Shown piece by piece: positions 1 through 5,905 of a stretch of DNA of 8,331 nt. Under the pieces are notes generated by a model. The model saw only the letters and a list, made by a program, of their open reading frames with translations, was not told where the DNA came from and did no database searches. The stretch is from assembly GCA_038226175.1 (NCBI GenBank), contig JBBRQP010000113.1:1-8331 (forward strand), in the 5' to 3' direction. Each line of letters starts with the position of its first letter. Position 1 is the first letter of the stretch. A program made the position numbers and the translations under genes. The stretch is from JBBRQP01 sp038226175. GTDB taxonomy: Bacteria; Cyanobacteriota; Cyanobacteriia; Gloeobacterales; Anthocerotibacteraceae.

Positions 1-69
1 ACCAGCCTCTACTTCTCGAACTACCTGAAGCTTAAATTCAGGGCTAAAGAAACGACGAACTCTAGACAT
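1..69 (-). CDS. IS3-family transposase OrfA, N-terminal 23 codons (partial)
   Basis: The minus strand from base 69 encodes Met-Ser-Arg-Val-Arg-Arg followed by FFSPEFKLQVVREVEAG, still open at the window edge. The pattern basic-R-x-F-S/T-x-E-F-K-L-x-V-V-x-E is the start of the helix-turn-helix (HTH_Tnp_1) domain of IS3/IS911-type OrfA proteins. These bind the terminal repeats and are fused to the OrfB DDE catalytic domain by frameshifting. A GGAG motif lies nine bases before the ATG and supports this start. Only the first part of the DNA-binding domain is in view, so it cannot be judged whether the transposase is intact. The IS3 assignment rests on these 23 residues and on the terminal sequence at 135. 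Confidence 0.75.
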   Translation of the reverse strand, partial: MSRVRRFFSPEFKLQVVREVEAG

Positions 70-78
70 GTGTTACTT

Positions 79-82
79 CTCC
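79..82 (-). promoter_or_regulatory. Ribosome binding site of the transposase OrfA
   Basis: CTCC on the plus strand reads GGAG on the minus strand, nine bases ahead of the ATG at 69. It fixes the start of the transposase fragment. Confidence 0.5.
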
Positions 83-135
83 GGGGTGCGACCCACTTAA
101 GAAGGTTGAGAAGATTGTCTCATTTTAAGGGTTCA

Positions 136-321
136 TTCCAATTGCATAAAACAGTACCATTCTTGTTAGCTTCTAAGCTCACAGAGCGCGGTGCTATCCA
201 TACACAAGTAGATAATTTTCAAAGCCACATTGAAGTCAGTGACCGCTTGGTTACTGGACAAAACCCTGCATCTGCAACAGGCGTAGGTAAAGCTATGGGA
301 AGAGTTATGCGGTCTATTTAA
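136..321 (+). pseudogene. C-terminal remnant of a DJ-1/PfpI-family protein, disrupted by the IS
   Basis: The plus-strand frame from the IS junction to the TAA at 319-321 encodes about 61 residues. Its two signature stretches are VPFLLASKL and LVTGQNPAS. They match the C-terminal end of DJ-1/PfpI (type 1 glutamine amidotransferase-like) proteins, where a 'K-x-VPFLLE-x-x-L' helix is followed by 'LITGQNPASS-x-x-x-A'. Intact members are about 190-230 residues and act as chaperones, deglycase-like enzymes or peptidases. The nucleophile-elbow cysteine and the rest of the N-terminal part are missing and should lie beyond the IS, left of the window. The frame stays open backwards into the IS end as far as a GTG at 70, but no ribosome site precedes it, so this piece is probably not translated. 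Its stop is one base from the stop of the convergent SPFH gene. Confidence 0.75.
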
Positions 322-322
322 G

Positions 323-1261
323 CTAGGGTTTACCCTTGCCTGATTCCCGCAGATCGAGCAAAGGCGTTCCACCACTCCCAGTCACCATGGGTAATTCGCC
401 ATTCCATTTTTGTACCTGTTGTGAGTGGATCAACTCGGGTGTCAGACTACGAGAGAGCAGTTGGTTTGCTTGAGCCTGCGCTTGAGCTTTGACTGTGATG
501 GCAGAGGCTTCGCCCTGGGCTTCGACCTTCGCCTGTTGCGCTTGGATTTGGGCTTGTTTGAGGGCGTAGTTTTGTTGCTCGGCGCGTTGTTGGGCTTTGA
601 TTTTGCTATCTAGGGCATCTTGCAGAGCTTGGGGTAGATGAACCTCGCGTACCCCAAAAGAAACCAGATTCAGATGCCGTTTTTGGAACTCAGCCCCCAA
701 GCGTGCCACGATCAAGTTAACAATCATCTGCCGTTCGCGGGTTGTAATCGCTTCCCAACCATACTGAGAAACTACCAGCGGAACCTGAGAGCGCGTATAT
801 TGACGAACCACACGGTCTTCAATGGTCTCAATCGGCGCACCGCCCCATTCTTGATAGAGTAAATTAGCTTCATTGCGATTAACCGAGTATTGAATGACTA
901 CATCTAAGTTAAGTTGCTGACCTTCACTACTTTGCACTTTGATTGAGTCGTCACCTTCGACTTTGCCTTCGGTATTCTTTTGCACCATCGAGTAAGTCTG
1001 AATCGTGACCGGATACTCTTGAATTGATTCGCTTAGGGGATTGATCAAAGCCCATCCCGGCTCCAAGGCACCTGTAGTCACCCGGTGGCTAATCTTGTCA
1101 AAAACAATGCCCACATAGCCCGGTTCAATAGTTTTCCAGGCACTGACCAAACCACCCAAACCAACAACGGCGACCCCAGCAAAAATCAATATAGATGCCG
1201 ATAAAGCAGGCCATTTTAGGGACATAAACTTTGTTGCCTCAAGAGCCTGTCTTTTCACCAT
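323..1261 (-). CDS. SPFH/Band 7 (prohibitin-like) membrane protein
   Basis: The 312-residue protein has a short basic N-terminus, one hydrophobic segment at about residues 18-41, and then a Band 7/SPFH domain at about 42-215. The domain opens with V-x-P/EPG-x-V-G-type sequence (TIEPGYVGIVFDK) and contains the 'L-N-L-D-V-V-I-Q-Y-S-V' strand and the 'VVRQYTRSQVPLVVSQ' helix. From about 213 to 268 it is an Ala/Gln/Lys-rich coiled coil (KAQ, AEQQ, QAQIQAQQA), as in prohibitins. The C-terminus is short and glycine-rich. Family members form large ring or cage assemblies on the cytoplasmic membrane and often support membrane proteases such as FtsH; that role is known for the family and not shown here. 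The ATG at 1261 is chosen although its ribosome site is weak. An internal ATG (residue 13) has no better one. The gene is monocistronic and divergent from the antitoxin-like gene. Confidence 0.88.
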   Translation of the reverse strand: MVKRQALEATKFMSLKWPALSASILIFAGVAVVGLGGLVSAWKTIEPGYVGIVFDKISHRVTTGALEPGWALINPLSESIQEYPVTIQTYSMVQKNTEGKVEGDDSIKVQSSEGQQLNLDVVIQYSVNRNEANLLYQEWGGAPIETIEDRVVRQYTRSQVPLVVSQYGWEAITTRERQMIVNLIVARLGAEFQKRHLNLVSFGVREVHLPQALQDALDSKIKAQQRAEQQNYALKQAQIQAQQAKVEAQGEASAITVKAQAQAQANQLLSRSLTPELIHSQQVQKWNGELPMVTGSGGTPLLDLRESGKGKP

Positions 1262-1410
1262 AGTCGGTTCTCAATAAAAATGCTCTTCTGTCCCCATGAA
1301 GTTGATCTAATCCTTACGTGAGTCCGAGATAAGGGGTTCGGTAGGCTTAAGTTATTACACCAAGACTCAGTGATGAGAAGTTATGCCTTGAGGTAAACCA
1401 GTTTGCTGCT

Positions 1411-1424
1411 TGTTATACTTGTAT
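1411..1424 (+). promoter_or_regulatory. Extended -10 promoter with overlapping palindrome, upstream of the RHH gene
   Basis: TGTTATACT at 1411-1419 matches an extended -10 element (TGn then TATACT), 24 bases before the ATG at 1443. No good -35 box sits at the usual distance, which is tolerated by extended -10 promoters. The perfect palindrome ATAC-TT-GTAT (1415-1424) overlaps the -10 box. Ribbon-helix-helix antitoxins commonly bind such short inverted repeats in their own promoter, so it is a candidate autoregulatory operator. That function is inferred. Confidence 0.45.
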
Positions 1425-1442
1425 GACATTTAAAGACTGACG

Positions 1443-1697
1443 ATGCTCACGGTCAAGTTAGACCCAGAGACAGATCAACAACTAGCAGACCTCTTAGTTC
1501 ATGAACAGACGGATCAGAGCGAACTCATCCGCCGTCTCATTCGTGAGCGTTGGTTAGCTTTACAAGTAGGGGAAACTATCTTTCACCGACGTGGTGGACA
1601 TCCTGAACATTTACTCCAAGATGCTTCGGCAGACCTCTCGGAACGAGCAAGCCGTAAGCAAGCTATTGCTGAGTACCTACAACAGCGACATTCGTGA
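1443..1697 (+). CDS. Ribbon-helix-helix (CopG-like) antitoxin-type DNA-binding protein, no partner toxin seen
   Basis: The 84-residue protein has a CopG/MetJ/Arc fold pattern: a short strand LTVKLD at residues 2-7, helix A over about 8-20 (PETDQQLADLLVH), a turn, and helix B over about 25-40 ending SELIRRLIRERW. The C-terminal half (about 43-84: GETIFHRRGGHPEHLL...DLSERASRKQAIAEYLQ) resembles the toxin-binding tail of small cyanobacterial antitoxins usually paired with PIN-domain toxins. Such proteins neutralise a toxin and repress their own promoter. The stop TGA (1695-1697) overlaps a GTG (1694-1696), the kind of junction seen in toxin-antitoxin pairs, but that frame stops after nine codons. 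No toxin gene follows before the convergent lipoprotein gene, so it looks like a solitary antitoxin or the survivor of a decayed pair. A Shine-Dalgarno motif is not evident. Confidence 0.72.
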   Translation: MLTVKLDPETDQQLADLLVHEQTDQSELIRRLIRERWLALQVGETIFHRRGGHPEHLLQDASADLSERASRKQAIAEYLQQRHS

Positions 1698-1777
1698 ATT
1701 ACCACCTCGTTACGGGTCTCTAATCTGTTACAAAGACTTGCTCTTTTCTATAAGCAGATGGGTTACCACTTTAAGTT

Positions 1778-2320
1778 TCAGGGGCTTTGTGGCTTAAACG
1801 AATTAAAAAAGTTTTGATAATCTGGTTCTTCGAGATTTTCTAGTTTTTTGGTAGAGAGTGTCACTTGAAAGAGTCGTTTACCGATCAGCAAATAATCGAG
1901 GCGGGTAAAGTTAGTTTCACCATTACGCTCTAGGCTAATCGTCAGGGATTGTCCATTGGGGCGTGGCCTGTTTTTGAGAATCTTGGCGCGTTTTTGTTGT
2001 AAGTCAGCGGTGAGCGCGGCGATGAGCTTTGGGGGTGGATATTGCTGCAAAATTTCTCGTGGTAATTCGGATACGAGAATGGACGTATAACCCACCGTTG
2101 GCGCCAAGCGTCCAGCATCGTAGGCTTTGGTGATCAGTCCTTGTTTGCCGATATAAATCGTCGAATTTGTCGGGTCACTTTGGCGAAAAGCACCCGGATA
2201 GGTCACGCTAAACTCTGGAGTTGTGACGGCAACTGGTAGCGGTGCAGCGGTTTTTACCAAACCCACCCCGCAACTGGTTAACAGCAGACTTAATCCCCCT
2301 ACTAACCATCGACGTTGCAT
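1778..2320 (-). CDS. Predicted lipoprotein of unknown function
   Basis: From the ATG at 2320 the protein is 180 residues. A GTG just before it at 2323 is an alternative start one codon longer. The N-terminus is a lipoprotein signal: two arginines, the hydrophobic stretch WLVGGLSLLL, and the lipobox L-T-S-C with Cys17 as the predicted lipidated residue. After a proline-rich linker (about 25-35) comes 'EFSVTYPGAFRQS', and near the end 'RLFQVTLSTKKLENLEEPDYQNFFNSFK'. This arrangement, with an F-S-V-x-Y-P start and an F-F-x-S-F-x end, recalls the PsbP/DcrB-like fold common in cyanobacterial hypothetical proteins, but I am not certain. It would sit on the plasma or outer membrane, or in the thylakoid lumen. 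It is divergent from lysS, and the upstream region is shared. Confidence 0.75.
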   Translation of the reverse strand: MQRRWLVGGLSLLLTSCGVGLVKTAAPLPVAVTTPEFSVTYPGAFRQSDPTNSTIYIGKQGLITKAYDAGRLAPTVGYTSILVSELPREILQQYPPPKLIAALTADLQQKRAKILKNRPRPNGQSLTISLERNGETNFTRLDYLLIGKRLFQVTLSTKKLENLEEPDYQNFFNSFKPQSP

Positions 2321-2373
2321 CACCGAATTCTCTACTGGGACAGGTCATCTTATCATGAGCAGCACGGCAGGTT

Positions 2374-2391
2374 CACGCTACACGCTATAGT
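2374..2391 (+). promoter_or_regulatory. Candidate lysS -10 region with tandem CACGCTA repeat
   Basis: CACGCTA occurs twice in direct tandem (2374-2380 and 2381-2387) and runs into TATAGT (2386-2391), a fair -10 hexamer 18 bases before the lysS ATG. No convincing -35 box is present. If used, the transcript would have a leader of only about 12 bases. CTATAG is itself palindromic, so it could equally serve the divergent lipoprotein gene. This is weak, pattern-based evidence. Confidence 0.25.
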
Positions 2392-2409
2392 AAAAAGCTG
2401 GACTCTCAG

Positions 2410-3933
2410 ATGATCATGACCGAAAAAAATCCCTCAGCGCAACCCCCGTCTTCGACGCTCGCCGAGATTCGGGCAGGACGCATTGGCAAACTTGAGCAAA
2501 TGAAAGCCCTGGGCTTACCGACCTATCCGCATCATTTTGCCCAGACCCATCACGCAAAAGAACTCCAGAATCAATATGCAGATCTGGCAATGGAGACCGA
2601 AGACCCCACGGGTGTGCAGGTCGCAGGTCGGGTGATGGCACGGCGCGTCATGGGCGGGGCGGCCTTTTTCCAGCTTCAGGATGTGACAGGGGTGATCCAG
2701 CTTTACTTTGATAAAAAACGCTTGACTGATGCCATGGGCGCTGATGCCTTCAAACAGCTCGATAAACTGACGGATAGTGGCGATATTTTGGGGGTGACCG
2801 GAACCTTGTATCGCACCAAAAAAGGTGAATTATCGGTATATGTGATTAATTATCAGATTTTAACTAAGTCTTTTTTACCATTGCCCGACAAACATAAGGG
2901 CTTTACGGATGTTGAGAAACGCTATCGTCAACGCTATGTAGATTTGATTGCTAATCCTGAAGTCCGGGAGACTTTCCAGAAACGGGCGATTACCATGCGT
3001 ACTTTGCGTAATTATTTGGACAATTGCGACTTCTTGGAGATTGAAACCCCGGTCTTGCATCATCAAGCGGGTGGGGCAGCGGCCAAACCTTTTACGACCC
3101 ATCACAATGCCTTATCTCTGGACTTATATTTACGAATCGCCACCGAATTACACCTCAAACGGTTGATTGTCGGCGGTTTTGAGCGTGTTTACGAAATTGG
3201 GCGTATCTTTCGTAATGAAGGCATCTCCACCCGTCATAACCCAGAATTTACCTCCCTCGAACTCTACCAAGCCTATGCTGATTACTTCGATATGATGGAT
3301 TTGACCGAAGCCTTGGTGCGGGCTTGTGCCGTCGCCGTTTGTGGCACAGCGACCGTCTCTTATCAAGGCGAAATAGTTGATCTAGGCCAGCCATTTCGGC
3401 GAGCAACGATGCATCAACTCGTCCAAGAAGTAACGGGCATTGATTTTACAGCGATTGATTTGGCGCAAGCCTATCAGGCGGCTCAAGAACGACAGATTGC
3501 CCTCAAACCGGGCTTAACTTTAGGTGAAGTCCTGGTCACAGTTTTTGAGGAGACCGTTGAAACGACCTTAATTCAGCCCACTTTTGTGATGGATTTCCCC
3601 GTCGAAAACTCGCCTCTGGCTAAGATGCACCGTTCTCGTCCCGGCTTAGTCGAACGCTTCGAGCTATATATCGTGGGTCGTGAAACCGCCAATAGTTTTA
3701 CCGAACTCAATGACCCACTCGATCAGCGGGCGCGGTTTGAGGAACAGGCGCGTAAAAAAGATGCCGGAGATGATGAAGCCCATCCGGTAGATGAAGATTT
3801 CTTGACAGCTATTGAGTATGGCTTGCCGCCCACTGGGGGCATGGGTATGGGCATTGACCGCTTGGTGATGTTGCTGACTGATAGTCCGAGTATTCGTGAT
3901 GTGATCGCTTTTCCGACGCTGCGTCCAGAATAA
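2410..3933 (+). CDS. lysS: Lysyl-tRNA synthetase, class II
   Basis: This enzyme charges tRNA-Lys with lysine in the cytoplasm, using ATP. The protein is 507 residues, the usual length for bacterial LysS. An N-terminal helix (about 17-60) leads to the OB-fold anticodon-binding domain at about 68-155 (VQVAGRVMARRVMGGAAFFQLQD). The class II catalytic core follows. Motif 1 is at about 198-216 (ending FLEIETPVL), motif 2 at about 257-285 (FERVYEIGRIFRNEG, then TRHNPEFTSLELY), and motif 3 at about 476-493 with the ATP-binding Gly-x-Gly-x-Gly-x-D-R pattern (GMGMGIDRLVM). The 'PLAKMHR' and 'RETANSFTELNDP' segments are also characteristic. All key motifs look intact. The start is ATG 2410 or the in-frame ATG 2416; neither has a Shine-Dalgarno motif. 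The gene appears to stand alone, divergent from the lipoprotein gene and convergent with glcF. Confidence 0.97.
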   Translation: MIMTEKNPSAQPPSSTLAEIRAGRIGKLEQMKALGLPTYPHHFAQTHHAKELQNQYADLAMETEDPTGVQVAGRVMARRVMGGAAFFQLQDVTGVIQLYFDKKRLTDAMGADAFKQLDKLTDSGDILGVTGTLYRTKKGELSVYVINYQILTKSFLPLPDKHKGFTDVEKRYRQRYVDLIANPEVRETFQKRAITMRTLRNYLDNCDFLEIETPVLHHQAGGAAAKPFTTHHNALSLDLYLRIATELHLKRLIVGGFERVYEIGRIFRNEGISTRHNPEFTSLELYQAYADYFDMMDLTEALVRACAVAVCGTATVSYQGEIVDLGQPFRRATMHQLVQEVTGIDFTAIDLAQAYQAAQERQIALKPGLTLGEVLVTVFEETVETTLIQPTFVMDFPVENSPLAKMHRSRPGLVERFELYIVGRETANSFTELNDPLDQRARFEEQARKKDAGDDEAHPVDEDFLTAIEYGLPPTGGMGMGIDRLVMLLTDSPSIRDVIAFPTLRPE

Positions 3934-4028
3934 TTTGATGCACCTATTGACATTCTGTGCGTTCTAGAAGATGGGGCTTGATACCCAGGTTTTCAGTAAG
4001 GGTTAACCGCTCTTATGACTAGGTTGGT

Positions 4029-5345
4029 TTAGATTTGCTGAGCGCGAATTGCTAAATCCAATAATTCCATAGGATGCAGCACGCGGACAGCTTTGCCCTG
4101 TAACTCCAAATGCTTGCGAATTTGTAAAGCACAACCTGGATTGGGCGAGGCTATGATTTCTGCGCCTGTATTGAGAAGATTTTCTACTTTTTGTTGACCC
4201 AACTCATCCGCGATCTCTGGTTGCAAAATATTGTAGATGCCTGCACTTCCACAACAAATTGCGGCATCAATCGGTTCGCGTAACTTTACGCCAGGAATTT
4301 GTTGTAATAATTGGCGCGGTTGCAAACTAATTTTTTGACCATGCAATAAATGACAGGCATCTTGATAGACCAGTGTGAGAGGCTCTTGACGCAAAGCTGA
4401 TAAAGGAGCTGTCAACCCCACGTGCTGTAGAAATTCTTGGACATCACGGACTTTAGCGGCAAACGCTTGCGCCCGCTCTTTATATTCCGGGTCAGCAGCG
4501 AGAATATGCCCGTATTCCTTGAGTGTATGACCACAACCCGCGGCATTGATCATAATAAAGTCCACTTTTGCATCTGCAAAACAGTCAATCATCTGTCGCG
4601 CCATGGTTTGTGCTTGTTCTACTTGCCCTTGATGCTGAGGGAGTGCAGCGCAGCAGCCTTGATCACGCGGCACTATCACTTCACACCCATTAGCCGTCAA
4701 AACCCTCACGGTTGCCTCATTAACTGCGGCGAATAATAACCGCTGGACACAGCCCAAAATCATCCCTACCCGATAGCGCTTTTGCCCCTGAGCAGGAATT
4801 GTGAGCGGTAAGGTATCCCGAAAAGCACTCGCAGGAATTTCCGGTAAGATCGCATCCATACCCGCCAAGCGGGGCAGCAGCTTTTTGAGTAAACCGCTTG
4901 AGCGCATCAGTTTTTGTAGACCTAACTTTTGGTAAGGCACCAAAGGAACTAAAGCAACGCGCAAACGTTGGGGATAGGGCAACAGTGAAAAAATTAATTT
5001 ACGTAATAGTTTATCTTGCAAGCTACGCGGAAAATTGCGCTCAATTTGCGGACGCATTGTATTAATGAGCTGATCGTATTTGACCCCTGATGGACAGGTT
5101 GTCACACAGGCAAGACAGCCTAAACATGAATCAAAATGCTGCACCACTGCCGCCGACAGCCCCGCCTCGCCTTCGTTGATCGCATCCATCAGGTAGATAC
5201 GCCCGCGTGGTGAATCCGTCTCTTTACTTAAGACCCGATAGCTCGGGCAGGTGGACAAACAAAATCCACAATGGACACACGCATCAATCAATGATGCGTC
5301 AGGAGGACTTTGGCTGTCGAAGCCATCTATTTTTGGCGTATCCAT
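4029..5345 (-). CDS. glcF: Glycolate dehydrogenase iron-sulfur subunit GlcF
   Basis: GlcF passes electrons from the flavin subunits of glycolate dehydrogenase to the membrane quinone pool, in the oxidation of photorespiratory glycolate to glyoxylate. The 438-residue protein has two 4Fe-4S ferredoxin motifs: C23-x2-C26-x2-C29-x3-C33-P and C74-x2-C77-x2-C80-x3-C84-P. Two cysteine-rich CCG-type domains follow. The first spans about 195-275, with C199, the pair C231-C232, C271 and H273. The second spans about 328-405, with C331-H332, C364-C365-G366 and C405. In the first domain the usual CCG is CCA. The start ATG at 5345 lacks a strong ribosome site, but it is the only Met ahead of the first cluster. 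glcF lies 69 bases behind mscL and two genes behind glcE, all on the minus strand. It could instead be a related lactate or glycerol-3-phosphate oxidase subunit, but the overall layout favours GlcF. Confidence 0.93.
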   Translation of the reverse strand: MDTPKIDGFDSQSPPDASLIDACVHCGFCLSTCPSYRVLSKETDSPRGRIYLMDAINEGEAGLSAAVVQHFDSCLGCLACVTTCPSGVKYDQLINTMRPQIERNFPRSLQDKLLRKLIFSLLPYPQRLRVALVPLVPYQKLGLQKLMRSSGLLKKLLPRLAGMDAILPEIPASAFRDTLPLTIPAQGQKRYRVGMILGCVQRLLFAAVNEATVRVLTANGCEVIVPRDQGCCAALPQHQGQVEQAQTMARQMIDCFADAKVDFIMINAAGCGHTLKEYGHILAADPEYKERAQAFAAKVRDVQEFLQHVGLTAPLSALRQEPLTLVYQDACHLLHGQKISLQPRQLLQQIPGVKLREPIDAAICCGSAGIYNILQPEIADELGQQKVENLLNTGAEIIASPNPGCALQIRKHLELQGKAVRVLHPMELLDLAIRAQQI

Positions 5346-5386
5346 GTCTGGCCTATGGCAGTACCTACTAACCAGCTTATGCCCAA

Positions 5387-5430
5387 TTCCGAATCTTTTG
5401 GCACTCGGTGTGATTTAGGCCAATTCGGAA
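5387..5430. repeat. 8-base inverted repeat at the mscL-glcF junction
   Basis: TTCCGAAT (5387-5394) and ATTCGGAA (5423-5430) are exact reverse complements separated by 28 bases. They span the last codons of mscL and the spacer before glcF. The long loop and lack of a T-run argue against a simple terminator. It might form an intercistronic hairpin, but chance is possible. Confidence 0.25.
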
Positions 5431-5819
5431 GTACAGGCTCGGCATTTGGTGGCAGCCAAAGGTACAGCTTCTAAACAGTTGGGACAGCTTTTGGTTGGGA
5501 CGGCCTCCGCTGGTTTGAGCAAAGATTTAGTGATCAGAAAAACGACTAAAGCAATGAAAACAAAATCAATCAACGCACCCAAGAAATCGCCATACTTAAT
5601 TGCATTTTCCGTTATTTTACCCGCTGTATCTGTTGCTGTCGATAAGATGATTTTAGCCTCACGCCAGTCACCTGCGGGCAAAACCAAGCCAATAATCGGC
5701 ATCAAAAAATCATCGACTACGGCGGTGACAACCTTCCCCGTGGCTGCACCGATAATAACGCCAACAGCTAAGGCTAGGGCATTAGATTGTGTTAGAAAGG
5801 CTTTGAAGTCTTGCCACAT
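5415..5819 (-). CDS. mscL: Large-conductance mechanosensitive channel with a C-terminal CxxC...CxxC tail
   Basis: MscL opens under membrane tension to release solutes on hypo-osmotic shock. It is a homopentamer in the cytoplasmic membrane. The 134-residue protein starts with the classic amphipathic helix and TM1 (FKAFLTQSNALALAVGVIIG, then about 20-43, including GAATGKVVTAVVDDFLMPIIG). A periplasmic loop follows at about 48-76, then TM2 at about 77-101 (DFLGALIDFVFIALVVFLI). The C-terminus is a probable metal-binding tail, C112-P-N-C115 ... C126-R-A-C129, ending TSELA, in place of the acidic helical bundle of E. coli MscL. I know this tail from cyanobacterial and some other MscL proteins; metal binding is inferred. 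A strong AAGGAG ribosome site sets the start. The gene sits between glcE and glcF, 86 and 69 bases from them, with an AT-rich spacer upstream that could hold its own promoter. Confidence 0.95.
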   Translation of the reverse strand: MWQDFKAFLTQSNALALAVGVIIGAATGKVVTAVVDDFLMPIIGLVLPAGDWREAKIILSTATDTAGKITENAIKYGDFLGALIDFVFIALVVFLITKSLLKPAEAVPTKSCPNCLEAVPLAATKCRACTSELA

Positions 5820-5827
5820 AACCCGGT

Positions 5828-5833
5828 CTCCTT
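5828..5833 (-). promoter_or_regulatory. Ribosome binding site of mscL
   Basis: CTCCTT on the plus strand reads AAGGAG on the minus strand, eight bases ahead of the mscL ATG. It is the strongest Shine-Dalgarno sequence in the window; glcE and glcF on either side have none comparable. This suggests mscL is translated independently and more strongly than its neighbours. Confidence 0.7.
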
Positions 5834-5905
5834 ACAGAAATGGATGAAGGTAATTAATTATTATTAGGGGACATCAATTTATTTAAAAGTGCTTTAAAAT
5901 ACAGC

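Larger units (their letters stand above)
1..135 (-). mobile_element. Left end of an IS3-family-like insertion sequence, truncated by the window edge
   Basis: The element is inferred from the transposase start on the minus strand (ATG at 69-67) and from a plausible terminal sequence 66 bases upstream of it. Read on the minus strand from base 135 inward, the DNA begins TGAACCCTTAAAATGAGACA. This has the TG...CA end and short leader before orfA typical of the IS3 family. Directly beyond base 135 the plus strand resumes an unrelated reading frame, the tail of a DJ-1/PfpI protein, which supports the placement of the junction. The rest of the element lies to the left of the window, so neither the second inverted repeat nor the target duplication can be seen. 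The exact boundary could be off by a few bases. Confidence 0.7.

Noticed and set aside
70..321. 83-codon open frame running from the IS end into the DJ-1 remnant
   Set aside because: It begins at a GTG inside the IS end with no ribosome site. The first 22 codons are IS DNA read on the non-coding side. Only the part from 136 on is meaningful.
1591..1797. 68-codon frame overlapping the end of the antitoxin gene, as a possible toxin
   Set aside because: It lies mostly within the antitoxin gene in another frame and shows no PIN, RelE or MazF-like motif.
3972..3987. Possible terminator between lysS and glcF (TGGG, 8-base loop, CCCA)
   Set aside because: The stem is only four base pairs, followed by a short T stretch. 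It is too weak to call.
5446..5847. 133-codon plus-strand frame opposite mscL
   Set aside because: It is an antisense shadow of mscL, with composition dictated by the MscL codons and no recognisable domain.
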